A stretch of DNA of 64,000 bases, from the NCBI RefSeq assembly GCF_001672815.1, contig NZ_LZKK01000295.1, forward strand, positions 1 through 64,000. Reading direction: 5' to 3'. The DNA is from Mycobacterium sp. E796. Lineage in GTDB: Bacteria; Actinomycetota; Actinomycetes; Mycobacteriales; Mycobacteriaceae. The position numbers and the translations under genes are program-made. The notes under the pieces were generated by a model that saw only the letters and a list, made by a program, of their open reading frames with translations, was not told where the DNA came from and made no database searches. Positions 16,934-24,784 of the stretch are shown here, one piece after another (the stretch's first letter is position 1; every line of letters begins with the position of its first letter).

Positions 16934-16984
16934 GTTACGTTAATGTTACGTAATCGTCGGTAAGTTAATTTATTGTTACGTAAC
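16925..16984. repeat. Two tandem 30-bp repeats with GTTACGTAA palindromes (candidate operator)
   Basis: Unit 1 (16925-16954) and unit 2 (16955-16984) match at 25 of 30 bases and abut exactly. Each starts CGYCGGTAAGTTA and ends GTTACGTAAY; in unit 2 the end is the perfect 10-bp palindrome GTTACGTAAC (16975-16984). The 30-bp period puts the palindromes on one face of the helix, as for cooperative dimer binding. The repeats span the fadD stop and lie 42 bp before the next gene. TetR-like binding is inferred; no TetR gene is in the island. Confidence 0.7.
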
Positions 16985-17025
16985 TACCCCTTGGTGGGCG
17001 TCATCCAAGAGAGGCTGCACAGCAC

Positions 17026-17451
17026 ATGACCATGACCTATCAGGAACAGCAGATGCTCCAGGCCGCCACGGCCCGCGCTGCCATTCTGGATCTGACCGCC
17101 CGACACAACAGGGCCTACTCCGACGGTGACCGCGACCGCTGGATCGCTACGTTCCGCCATGCCGGCGCCAGCTACACCCGCGATGGCGACCTGTTCACCG
17201 ATCTGCGCGCGGCCTTCGACGGCGGCGACGGGCAGCGCCTGGTCACCCTCGACCACGAGATCCGCATCGACGGCATCAACGCGAGCATGCGTTGCGTCGC
17301 GGTGCTGTTCGCCGCGATGTACGGCGACACCACCCTGCGGGCCACCGGAACGTTCCGGGACACGCTGATCTACGAGCGCGGCGCCTGGTACTTCACTTCC
17401 CGTGCGCTCGAATGGGATTCGGTGCCCAGCCGGCATCCGCTCGTCATGTGA
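17026..17451 (+). CDS. SnoaL-like (NTF2-fold) protein
   Basis: A 141-residue protein of the SnoaL_4-like fold: helix AILDLTARHNRAYSDGDRDRWIATFRHAGASY, then beta strands (HEIRIDGINASMRCVAVLF, TGTFRDTLIYERGAWYFTSRALEW). Proteins like this accompany Rieske oxygenases and steroid or aromatic degradation genes, acting as small isomerases or dehydratases, but no catalytic residues can be assigned. AGAGAGG lies about 10 bases before the ATG. Its stop overlaps the next start (ATGTGA with GTG inside), so it is translationally coupled to the MaoC-type gene. Confidence 0.78.
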   Translation: MTMTYQEQQMLQAATARAAILDLTARHNRAYSDGDRDRWIATFRHAGASYTRDGDLFTDLRAAFDGGDGQRLVTLDHEIRIDGINASMRCVAVLFAAMYGDTTLRATGTFRDTLIYERGAWYFTSRALEWDSVPSRHPLVM

Positions 17452-17984
17452 GTGGGGATCACGACCTCAGCTACCAGTTAGCCTTTGGTAGCTACGAAGA
17501 CGCGCTGCGCATGGTCGGCGCGAAGAGCGAACCCCGCACCGCGGCGACCCCCGTCAGCGGCGCACGCATCCAGCTTTTTGCCGCGATGGTCCACGACGGG
17601 AACCGATCGTATTGGGATGCGGAGTTTGCCCGGGAGAAGTGGGGCGGCCTGCTCGCCCCGCCGGCTCTCCTGATGGGTTGGCTGATCCCGCCGCCCTGGC
17701 AGCCGACGGGCAGACCGCCCGTGGCCTCGGTGGTGCTGCGGGTGCCGCTGCCCGGCACCACGTTCATCAACGCGGCCAACGACGTCGAGTTCCTGCGGCC
17801 CATCGTCGAGGGAGACGTGCTCACCGCCGTCGAGGAGCTGGTGTCGGTGTCACCGGAGAAGCGGACTCGGCTGGGGGTCGGTCATTTCGTCGAGACGCTG
17901 GAGACGTATACCCGTCAGGACGGCGCCGTGGTGGCCACGTGCCGAAACACCCTGTTCCGGTTCACCCCGGACGGCGCCTCGTGA
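17448..17984 (+). CDS. MaoC-type hot-dog hydratase, N-terminal-like subunit
   Basis: A 178-residue hot-dog protein. The segment FAREKWGGLLAPPALLMGWLIPP followed by VEFLRPIVEGDVLTAVEELVSVSPEKRTRLGVGHFVETLETYTRQDG is the MaoC_dehydratas_N/FAS1-DH type pattern, in which the active-site His-Asp motif is lost. Such subunits pair with a second MaoC protein to make a heteromeric enoyl-CoA hydratase, as ChsH1-ChsH2 do in cholesterol side-chain degradation. GTG 17448 overlaps the previous stop. The partner gene follows with a GTGA overlap. Confidence 0.82.
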   Translation: MSGDHDLSYQLAFGSYEDALRMVGAKSEPRTAATPVSGARIQLFAAMVHDGNRSYWDAEFAREKWGGLLAPPALLMGWLIPPPWQPTGRPPVASVVLRVPLPGTTFINAANDVEFLRPIVEGDVLTAVEELVSVSPEKRTRLGVGHFVETLETYTRQDGAVVATCRNTLFRFTPDGAS

Positions 17985-18430
17985 CCGACTTGGACTGGAA
18001 CACGATCGACGTCCCCGCTGACTTGCCGGAGGTGGTCGATCACATCAGCTATCAGCGAGTGGTCGAGAACGCCGGAGCGACATGGGACTATTTCCCGGGA
18101 CATTTCGACCCCAGTTATGCCCAAAATCAAGGCAACCCAACGATCTACGTCAACACCATGCACCTTGCCGGGTTTGCCGATCGGGTCGCCACCGACTGGG
18201 CGGGCCCGAGCAGCCGTGTGGTGCGCCGCTCGATGCGGCTGGTCGGTTCGGTGTACGCGGGGGACACGATGATCGGGCGCGGGCGGGCTCTGACCAAGCG
18301 GCGGGACACCTCGGTGGGTCCGCCGCGCTGCCTTGTTGACATCGAGATTCAGGTGACCAATCAGCATGGCGCCCTGTGCTGTCCGGTCGAGCTCACGCTG
18401 CAGATGCCCGAATGCCGTGGCGATAGATGA
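17981..18430 (+). CDS. MaoC-type hot-dog hydratase subunit
   Basis: A 149-residue hot-dog protein. It has a candidate hydratase-2 motif (WDYFPGHFDPSYAQ, with Asp and His placed as in the DxNPxH motif) and a typical second half (SMRLVGSVYAGDTMIGRGRALTK). It is coupled to the preceding MaoC-like gene by a GTGA overlap. The two likely form a hydratase that adds water to the enoyl-CoA made by the island's acyl-CoA dehydrogenases; the substrate is unknown. Confidence 0.82.
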   Translation: MTDLDWNTIDVPADLPEVVDHISYQRVVENAGATWDYFPGHFDPSYAQNQGNPTIYVNTMHLAGFADRVATDWAGPSSRVVRRSMRLVGSVYAGDTMIGRGRALTKRRDTSVGPPRCLVDIEIQVTNQHGALCCPVELTLQMPECRGDR

Positions 18431-18953
18431 CGTAGCCGAACTGCACCTCGCGGCGTGCCGGCGGTTCAGCGAGGCTGTCGCCGCAGCGGAGGGCAGGTGG
18501 GACCGTCGCTCACCGTGTGATGCCTGGGACGCCCGAGGGGTTCTCGAGCACGTGATCGGCTTTCACGACATGCTTCTCCTGCGGCCCGTCGGGCTGAAAC
18601 CCGACCGGCCCCGGGACGATCCGCAGGCGCGTTGGCAATTGACCTACGACTCGCTGACAGGGGCGCTCGAATCCGGTAGCGCGACGCGGCTGGACGCCTA
18701 CCGGCTGATGCCGAACCTGACCCGCGATGTCGTGGTGCACACCTGGGACCTCGCCCGCGCGGTGGGCGCCGACGATCAGCTGGATCCCGGCTGGTGCGAA
18801 AGGTTTTACGCCGCCTTGCCGCCGGACACCCGGGAGCTGACCGGGTCGGGGATGTTCAAGGCGCCGGTTGCGGTGAACGACGAAATCGACGTGCAGGCAA
18901 GGCTTCTCGCGCGGCTGGGCCGCGACCCCGCGTGGCGACCCCCCGAGCTATAG
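18417..18953 (+). CDS. Mycothiol-isomerase-like (TIGR03086/DinB-type) metal-binding protein
   Basis: A 178-residue helical protein: LHLAACRRFSEAVAAAEGRWDRRSPCDAWDARGVLEHVIGFHDMLL, then MPNLTRDVVVHTWDLARAVGAD. The spaced His residues (H in LEHV and in VVHTWD) are the metal ligands of the DinB/maleylpyruvate-isomerase fold, which in actinobacteria often uses mycothiol. GTG 18417 is a provisional start that overlaps the MaoC gene by 14 bp. The 3' end overlaps the convergent aldehyde dehydrogenase by 6 bp. Its task here could be glutathione-like thiol addition or isomerisation; unknown. Confidence 0.72.
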   Translation: MAIDDVAELHLAACRRFSEAVAAAEGRWDRRSPCDAWDARGVLEHVIGFHDMLLLRPVGLKPDRPRDDPQARWQLTYDSLTGALESGSATRLDAYRLMPNLTRDVVVHTWDLARAVGADDQLDPGWCERFYAALPPDTRELTGSGMFKAPVAVNDEIDVQARLLARLGRDPAWRPPEL

Positions 18954-20414
18954 CGGCGGCAGCTTGCCCTTGCACACCAGCGTCTGAAGCTCGACGTACT
19001 CGTGCAGGCCCTCCGGTCCGAACTCGCGTCCGATGCCCGATTGCTTGAAGCCGCCGAACGGGGCGCCGATGTCGAGGGTGTACATGTTGATGCCGTAGGT
19101 GCCGGTGCGGACGCCGGCCGCGATCTCCAAGCCGTGGGCGATGTCGGAGGTCCACACCGAACCGGCCAGACCGTAGTCGCTCTCGTTGGCGATCCGGATC
19201 GCGTCGTCTTCGTCGCGGTAGCGCAGCACGGTCAACACCGGGCCGAAGATCTCCTCCCGGGCAATGCGCATGTCGTTGGTGGCGTCGGCGAACAACGTCG
19301 GTCGCACGTACCAGCCGCGCCCCGACGGATTCTCCTCGCCGCCGACCACCACGCGGGCCCCTTCTGCCTTGCCCGATTTGATGTACTCCTGCACCCGACG
19401 TTGTTGCCGTTGCGCGACAAGGGGTCCGATGTCGGTGGCCTCGTCGCCCGGATCGCCGACGTTGAGCGCCGACATCATTTCGGCGAGCGCGTCGACGACC
19501 TCGTCGTGTCGGCGATCGCTGACCAGGATGCGGGTCTGCGCGACGCAGGCCTGGCCATTGTTCATCAGGCCGGCGGTTTTCAGCCCCGCCGCCGTCTTGG
19601 CGATGTCGGCGTCGTCGAGAATGATGGCCGCCGACTTGCCGCCCAGCTCCAGGCTGTAGCGCTTCAGCTGCTCGCCGCAGAGCGCGGCGATGCGGCGCCC
19701 GACGGCGCTGGAACCCGTGAACGCGATCTTGTCCACACCGGGATGGCGGACCAGCGCCTCGCCGATATCCGGTCCGCCCGGCAGCACCGAGACCACCCCG
19801 TCGGGCAGGTCCAGTTGTTCGATCATTTCGGCCAACCACAAAGCGTCCAAGGGCGTTTCGGGCGCGGGCTTGATAATCACGGTGCAACCGGCGATCAGCG
19901 CCGGGATCAGCTTGGGCATGATCAAAAACTGCGGCACATTCCACGGCACGATCGCCCCGACCACCCCGACCGGTGCCCTGCGCAGGTGCACTTCCCCGAG
20001 CACGCCCTGGCGGCGCTCCGTCCAGGGAAAGTCGCGTGCGGCGGCCAGCGCGAGGTGGATCAGCGAGGCAGCGGCGGCCCCTTGGCCGAGCCGGCTGAAA
20101 CTGCGCGGAGAACCCATCTCGTCGGTGATTAGGTCGGCCATCTCCTCGATGTGGCCGCCGTAGATCCCGGCGAGCTGCTCGACCTTGGCCATCCGATCGG
20201 CGTGGGTCATGCGGGGCCAGGGGCCGTGGTCGAAAGCGTTTCGTGCGGCGGTGACTGCGGCGTCGACCTCCTCGGGCCCGGCCACCTGGACGTGGCCGAC
20301 CGGCTCTTCGGAGTGCGGCGAGATCACGGCGAGCTGTTGTGGGTTGGCGAGCTTGCGCCACTGCCCCCCGATGAAGAGTTCGTTATAGGAACGATGGCCG
20401 GGATTGTCTGTCAT
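18948..20414 (-). CDS. NAD(P)-dependent aldehyde dehydrogenase
   Basis: A 488-residue aldehyde dehydrogenase with NAD fold motif FTGSSAVGRRI, general base Glu in LELGGKSAAI, catalytic Cys290 in NNGQACVAQTR, and late motif EEIFGPVLTVLRY. It oxidises an aldehyde to an acid, plausibly one formed after P450 or Rieske hydroxylation, giving the substrate for a FadD. It is single on this strand, divergent from the AttH/CrtC-like gene with the third copy of the AT-rich motif in the 97-bp gap. Confidence 0.92.
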   Translation of the reverse strand: MTDNPGHRSYNELFIGGQWRKLANPQQLAVISPHSEEPVGHVQVAGPEEVDAAVTAARNAFDHGPWPRMTHADRMAKVEQLAGIYGGHIEEMADLITDEMGSPRSFSRLGQGAAAASLIHLALAAARDFPWTERRQGVLGEVHLRRAPVGVVGAIVPWNVPQFLIMPKLIPALIAGCTVIIKPAPETPLDALWLAEMIEQLDLPDGVVSVLPGGPDIGEALVRHPGVDKIAFTGSSAVGRRIAALCGEQLKRYSLELGGKSAAIILDDADIAKTAAGLKTAGLMNNGQACVAQTRILVSDRRHDEVVDALAEMMSALNVGDPGDEATDIGPLVAQRQQRRVQEYIKSGKAEGARVVVGGEENPSGRGWYVRPTLFADATNDMRIAREEIFGPVLTVLRYRDEDDAIRIANESDYGLAGSVWTSDIAHGLEIAAGVRTGTYGINMYTLDIGAPFGGFKQSGIGREFGPEGLHEYVELQTLVCKGKLPPL

Positions 20415-20466
20415 CGGGACACTTCCTCGGGGAATGGGACCGCGACCGCAATTTCGCTATTGACGC

Positions 20467-20483
20467 TAACATAGTGAAAAAAG
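20467..20483 (+). promoter_or_regulatory. AT-rich 17-bp motif, copy 3 (candidate operator)
   Basis: TAACATAGTGAAAAAAG, the weakest of the three copies, lies between the divergent aldehyde dehydrogenase and AttH/CrtC-like genes. It differs from the consensus TAASATARTAAAAATAG at two positions (G at position 10 and A at 15). A ribosome site AAGGAAG and the ATG at 20512 follow. Confidence 0.55.
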
Positions 20484-20511
20484 CAGGCTGGCGCCGTGGC
20501 AAGGAAGCGAC

Positions 20512-21870
20512 ATGGATAGCGACTGGCGCACTTACCCGTTCCGGTTGGTTCCCGGGGATCCCCAGTTGGACTTCCCCGCCGCCGAAGGCGAACATGCCGA
20601 CCAGGAGTCGGACACCTGGTTCATCGCCGGGCAGCTCGATGCCGCCGAGAGCGGCCGCTCGTTTGCCTTCCTGACCATCTTCAACAAGAACCGGCCGGGC
20701 GGAACGATCGTGGCGGATTTCTACACGATGGCGCTGTTCGACCTGGACACCGGTGACTACGGCACCTATACGGACTACGACATGCCGCCGGCCAATATGG
20801 AGCCGGGGGCCCAGCGCAAGCTGAGCATGGCGCCGGGTTACCTCGACCTGAGCTACCACAGCGGCGCGGGAACCGCGTCGTGGAGCGCCTGCCGCAACGG
20901 CGACGGGGAGTTGCTGCCGTTCACGTATCGCGTCAGCCTGGTGGGCCAGGACCACTCCGGCCGGCCGATGCGGCTCGACCTTGCCGTAACCCCAACGCGG
21001 GCACCGACGCCGGTCGGTGCGTCGACCTACAACGGGAAGATCGTCTGCTTCGGCCAAAGCGACACGTACTCGTATTTTCAGACGGGAATGGCGATGACGG
21101 GGACGCTGCGCTGGGGAGACGTCGTCGAGCAGGTCTCCGGTAGCGGCGGGCACGTCGACCGGCAGTGGTTCCCGAAGTACGCCGGCGGCGGGGGGAGCGG
21201 GGGAGACCCCCGGGCGAGGTCACACGAGTGGCGCACCATCAACTTCGACAATGGCGTGGACCTGAGCATCTGGCGGCAATTCGACCGCACGAACGGCAAT
21301 GCGCTGCAACCGTTTACCGGTGTCACGACCAGCTACCCCGACCCGGCCACGCCGCCCGACTGCGCCGAAGACGTCGAGATCACGATCCACAGCTACGTGC
21401 GGTGGCCGAATTCGGTGCGGCCGCTGGTGCGGCCCGTCGCGTCGGCTCGGTATATGCCGGACCGCCACCGAATCCGCTGCGCCACACTGCAACTCGACAT
21501 TGTCGGGGAGCCGCTGGTGCCGGCCCCGGCGCATGGCCTGCCGATCGAGTACATGGAAGGTCCCTACCGCTACCAGGGGACGCTGTGGGGCAAACCCGTG
21601 ACCGGGTTTGCCTTCAACGAGCGCTCGCTCGCCCTGTATCGCGATTGGGAGTTGGTCGAGGTGCTGGCGACCACCGTCGCGAACGTCGAACCGACCGCCT
21701 CGGAGCTGCAGACGATCGTCGATCGGGTGGCGCCGTTGATTGCCGCCGGCCGTCGCGGGGAGGCGGTCGAACTGCTGACTGGCGCGGCTTTAGTCGAAAA
21801 TGGATTGCTGGCAACGGTTCTCGAAGATCTGCTCGCCGTCTTGTCCGACGACACGCCGCGCGAGACTTAA
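20512..21870 (+). CDS. AttH/CrtC-like lipocalin-fold protein
   Basis: A 452-residue beta-rich protein. DTWFIAGQLDAAESGRSFAFLTIFNK, then GGHVDRQWFPKY, INFDNGVDLSIWRQFD and the closing PYRYQGTLWGKPVTGFAFNERS resemble the double-lipocalin fold of AttH and carotenoid 1,2-hydratase (CrtC), where a Gly-x-x-x-x-x-His/Arg-Gln-Trp loop lines the pocket. A Gly/Ser-rich insertion (GGGGSGGDPRARS) follows that loop. No signal peptide is visible. A hydratase or lipid-binding role on a terpenoid or steroid-like molecule is possible. The C-terminal ~70 residues are helical and specific to this protein. Confidence 0.62.
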   Translation: MDSDWRTYPFRLVPGDPQLDFPAAEGEHADQESDTWFIAGQLDAAESGRSFAFLTIFNKNRPGGTIVADFYTMALFDLDTGDYGTYTDYDMPPANMEPGAQRKLSMAPGYLDLSYHSGAGTASWSACRNGDGELLPFTYRVSLVGQDHSGRPMRLDLAVTPTRAPTPVGASTYNGKIVCFGQSDTYSYFQTGMAMTGTLRWGDVVEQVSGSGGHVDRQWFPKYAGGGGSGGDPRARSHEWRTINFDNGVDLSIWRQFDRTNGNALQPFTGVTTSYPDPATPPDCAEDVEITIHSYVRWPNSVRPLVRPVASARYMPDRHRIRCATLQLDIVGEPLVPAPAHGLPIEYMEGPYRYQGTLWGKPVTGFAFNERSLALYRDWELVEVLATTVANVEPTASELQTIVDRVAPLIAAGRRGEAVELLTGAALVENGLLATVLEDLLAVLSDDTPRET

Positions 21871-21930
21871 TCTACGTACATACCCGGCGGCGTGTCGTGT
21901 GCGTGAGTGCAGTGACGCGAACGGCGGACG

Positions 21931-23079
21931 TCAGCCGCGACCCAACTCGGAAATCGCCCGCGCCCAGGTGATGTGCCGGTGCTGCAGCCCCGGTTCGTTG
22001 CGGCCGAACACCAGGTGATCCCTAGCGCCTGACTCGAGGTTCGCCTGCAGGCCCTCGACCAGCCGGTAATCCTCGTCGCGGACCGTGGCGTGGGCGTACT
22101 CGAAGACGGCTCGAGCGCCGGCGGCCACGGACTCGTCGGACAGGTCCAGCGGTGTCGAGTTCTGGTGCACGGTGATCGACCGACCGGGCCGGTCGCCCGG
22201 GTAGATGCGGAAGAGCTCACCGTTGGCGATCGTCACCGACAGCACGATGTTCGGGAACAGCGCGTAGATCACGACCATGTTGTGGAACGGGTCCCATTGC
22301 TCTTCGGGAATATCGTCGAGCTCCAGGATCGTGTTGAGCGGGAAGATCAACCGGTGATGGGGGCCGAACGCGTCGAACACCGTGCAGTTGCTGCGGGCGA
22401 TGGTGGCAAAGGTTTGCCGATGCACGGTGGCGAAATGGTAGTTCTCCGCGAAGGTGTCGGCCGCCAGCTTCCAGTTGATCGGAAAGTCGAGCACCTTCTC
22501 GCCCAACGGGGACCACCGCCCGATGCCCCAGGAATCGAGCTCATCGGCCAGCGGCCCCAGATGCGCGGCGACGTCCAACGCTGCGCCGGGATCCAAAGCG
22601 ACCCAGAGGAATCCGGCATATTCGGTGGCCGGCAATTCCGTCAAACCATCGGACTTGATCCCCGCCTCCGGGAACCCCTCATGTCCCGGAAGCGCCACCA
22701 ATCGCCCCGTGTTGTCGTACGTCCACGCGTGGTAGGGACACGTGAACCGCTTCGCCGTGCCGCAACCCGTTGCGACCTGTGATTGGCGGTGCAGGCAGAC
22801 GTTGTCGAACGCCTTGACCGAACCCGCCGACGTGCGCGTCAGCAGGATCGATCGACCCATCACCGTCTTGGTGCAATACGCGCCCGGAGCCGGCAGCTCC
22901 GAGACGTAGCCGACCAACTGCGGGCTGGCCAGCAGCATGGCCCGATCCTGTTCGTGTCGCTCGACCGACGTGTAATCCCGTGCGTCGACGCGATGCTGCG
23001 ACGGGGCGAGGTCGGTCGTCTTGTCACGCGCCAGCTTCAACGCACGCCTCGTCAGGTCGACGAGCTGGTCACGCTCCAT
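21931..23079 (-). CDS. Rieske oxygenase alpha subunit (aromatic-ring-hydroxylating type)
   Basis: A 382-residue oxygenase with Rieske ligands C95-x-H97 and C114-x2-H117 (CLHRQSQ, TCPYHAW) and mononuclear iron motif ENYHFATVH. An earlier extra Cys (C106) is near the cluster. It belongs to the RHO/choline monooxygenase-like branch and is different from the KshA-like oxygenase at 14241. No beta subunit, ferredoxin or reductase gene adjoins it. The gene is divergent from a MerR regulator, with a typical MerR operator in the 40-bp gap, so its expression is probably induced by a ligand sensed by that regulator. Confidence 0.88.
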   Translation of the reverse strand: MERDQLVDLTRRALKLARDKTTDLAPSQHRVDARDYTSVERHEQDRAMLLASPQLVGYVSELPAPGAYCTKTVMGRSILLTRTSAGSVKAFDNVCLHRQSQVATGCGTAKRFTCPYHAWTYDNTGRLVALPGHEGFPEAGIKSDGLTELPATEYAGFLWVALDPGAALDVAAHLGPLADELDSWGIGRWSPLGEKVLDFPINWKLAADTFAENYHFATVHRQTFATIARSNCTVFDAFGPHHRLIFPLNTILELDDIPEEQWDPFHNMVVIYALFPNIVLSVTIANGELFRIYPGDRPGRSITVHQNSTPLDLSDESVAAGARAVFEYAHATVRDEDYRLVEGLQANLESGARDHLVFGRNEPGLQHRHITWARAISELGRG

Positions 23080-23091
23080 ATGCCCAGTACA

Positions 23092-23114
23092 GACCTTGTG
23101 ACAGTTGTAAGGTC
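23092..23114. promoter_or_regulatory. MerR-type operator between Rieske and merR-like genes
   Basis: The inverted repeat GACCTT (23092-23097) and AAGGTC (23109-23114), with an 11-base spacer, fills the gap between the divergent Rieske gene (start 23079) and the MerR gene (start 23120). This is the usual layout for MerR-family control of a divergent promoter. Binding by the adjacent regulator is inferred. Confidence 0.68.
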
Positions 23115-23119
23115 AAGCC

Positions 23120-23995
23120 GTGGCTGAGCAGTTGCTGATCGGCGACGTTGTGGCCCTGACCGGAATCGCATCGGGCCGCATCCGCCACTACGAGAAAATC
23201 GGGTTGCTGCACGCCGAATACCTGAGCAACGGCTATCGCGTCTTCGACGTCGACCAGGTTCTCGAGCTGCTGCGCATCGACCTCATGAGAAGCCTCGGCG
23301 TCGGCATCAACGACATCCAGCGCCTGCTCGACGGCGGCCAGACCACCCTTGCCGGGTTGCTGGACGAGCACCGCACCTTGCTGGTGCGCGAGCGTGACCG
23401 CCTGGATCAGCTGATCGCGGCGATCGATGCCGCGACCGGCATGGCCGACGCTTCCGATCTCGACGAGCACCTGCTGCGGAGGCTGGCGACGAGGCATCGC
23501 GACAGCATCGGCGTCATCGGGAGGCTCACCGCCCCGCTTTCCCCGTCTGTCACCGAGATGTACGCCCAGCTCTTCGACGGGTGGGAGCTGCCGGTTCCCG
23601 CTTTGTTCGGGCAGATGGCGTTGCCCCCGGCGGCCAGCACGCTGCTGGAGCAACTGGCCGAGACGCCGGGACATCAAGTGCTCTTCGACCGGCTGCGCAA
23701 ACTCGCCAACGACGTGGTTGCGTTAGACGAAAGCGATTCCGCGGCAACAGAACTCGCGCGTACCTGGATCGACGCGCAAGTCGCCGACCCGTTGCCCGAA
23801 GACGTGGTCGGCGTGCTGCGGCGGGTGCAACCGTTGCTGGTGAATGACCCGGTGATGGTGCAGGGATTCCGGGCCTGGGCCGGATCCATAAGCCCGGCGG
23901 CCGCCCATTTCCTTGATGAGATCTCGCGGCAGACCGCCAGCCGCGGCCTGGAGGCCATCATCGTCATCGTGCTGCCCGGCGACGCGTCGCTGTGA
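23120..23995 (+). CDS. MerR family transcriptional regulator
   Basis: A 291-residue regulator. Residues 4-75 are the MerR winged helix (LLIGDVVALTGIASGRIRHYEKIGLL, NGYRVFDVDQVLELLRI), followed by a dimerisation coiled coil (LLDEHRTLLVRERDRLDQLIAAIDAA). The ~190-residue C-terminal helical domain is longer than in metal-sensing MerR proteins and suggests a small-molecule or TipA-like binding domain. GTG start directly beside its own operator candidate. Likely controls the divergent Rieske oxygenase and itself. Confidence 0.88.
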   Translation: MAEQLLIGDVVALTGIASGRIRHYEKIGLLHAEYLSNGYRVFDVDQVLELLRIDLMRSLGVGINDIQRLLDGGQTTLAGLLDEHRTLLVRERDRLDQLIAAIDAATGMADASDLDEHLLRRLATRHRDSIGVIGRLTAPLSPSVTEMYAQLFDGWELPVPALFGQMALPPAASTLLEQLAETPGHQVLFDRLRKLANDVVALDESDSAATELARTWIDAQVADPLPEDVVGVLRRVQPLLVNDPVMVQGFRAWAGSISPAAAHFLDEISRQTASRGLEAIIVIVLPGDASL

Positions 23996-24064
23996 CGCAT
24001 ATGTGACCGCTGTGATTTGAGTGGTTAATGTGACATGTGATGTTCCTGTCGTACCCTGTGGCAT

Positions 24065-24784
24065 GTGTCGGTCTCGCGCCGTGACGTGCTCAAACTCGCG
24101 GCCGCGACCCCGGGCTTGGTAGGGCTGGGCGTCGCGGCGGCGTCGTTGCGCGCCGCGCCGGCGTCCGCGTCGCTGGGCACCCTGCTGGATTACGCGGCGG
24201 GCGTCATCCCGGCGAGCCAGATCAGGGCTGCCGGGGCGGTCGGATCCATTCGCTACGTCTCCGACCGCCGGCCGGGCGGCAACTGGATGCTGGGCAAGCC
24301 GATCCAGGTGGGTGAAGCCCGTGACCTGAGCAGCAACGGGCTCAAGATCGTCTCGTGCTACCAGTACGGCAAGGGGTCCACGGCCGACTGGCTGGGCGGG
24401 GCGGGCGCGGGGCTGCAACACGCGCAACGCGGCATGCAATTGCATGCCGCCGCCGGCGGTCCGGCGAACGCCCCGATCTATGCGTCGATCGACGACGACC
24501 CGTCATACGAGCAGTACAAGCAGCAGATAGTTCCGTACCTGCGTTCCTGGGAGTCGGTGATCGGGCACGAGCGCACCGGCGTGTACGCCAACTCGAAAAC
24601 CATCGACTGGGCGCTGCACGACGGCCTCGGCTCGTACTTCTGGCAACACAACTGGGGCTCGCCGAAGGGCTTCGTCCATCCGGCAGCGAGCCTGCATCAG
24701 GTGGAGATCGACAAACGAAGCGTCGGCGGGGTGGGGGTCGACGTCAACGAAATCCTCAAACCGCAATTCGGTCAGTGGGCCTAG
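24065..24784 (+). CDS. Tat-exported DUF1906 (glycoside-hydrolase-like) protein, Rv2525c homologue
   Basis: A 239-residue protein whose N-terminus MSVSRRDVLKLAAATPGLVGLG is a twin-arginine signal. The rest is a DUF1906-type TIM-barrel-like domain (LLDYAAGVIPASQI, GGNWMLGKPIQVGEA, IYASIDDDPSYEQYKQQIVPYL, YFWQHNWG), related to glycoside hydrolases that act on cell wall. In M. tuberculosis Rv2525c precedes fas and is exported by Tat. The order is the same here. GTG start at 24065 places the double Arg at residues 5-6. Marks the boundary between the catabolic island and conserved backbone. Confidence 0.88.
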   Translation: MSVSRRDVLKLAAATPGLVGLGVAAASLRAAPASASLGTLLDYAAGVIPASQIRAAGAVGSIRYVSDRRPGGNWMLGKPIQVGEARDLSSNGLKIVSCYQYGKGSTADWLGGAGAGLQHAQRGMQLHAAAGGPANAPIYASIDDDPSYEQYKQQIVPYLRSWESVIGHERTGVYANSKTIDWALHDGLGSYFWQHNWGSPKGFVHPAASLHQVEIDKRSVGGVGVDVNEILKPQFGQWA

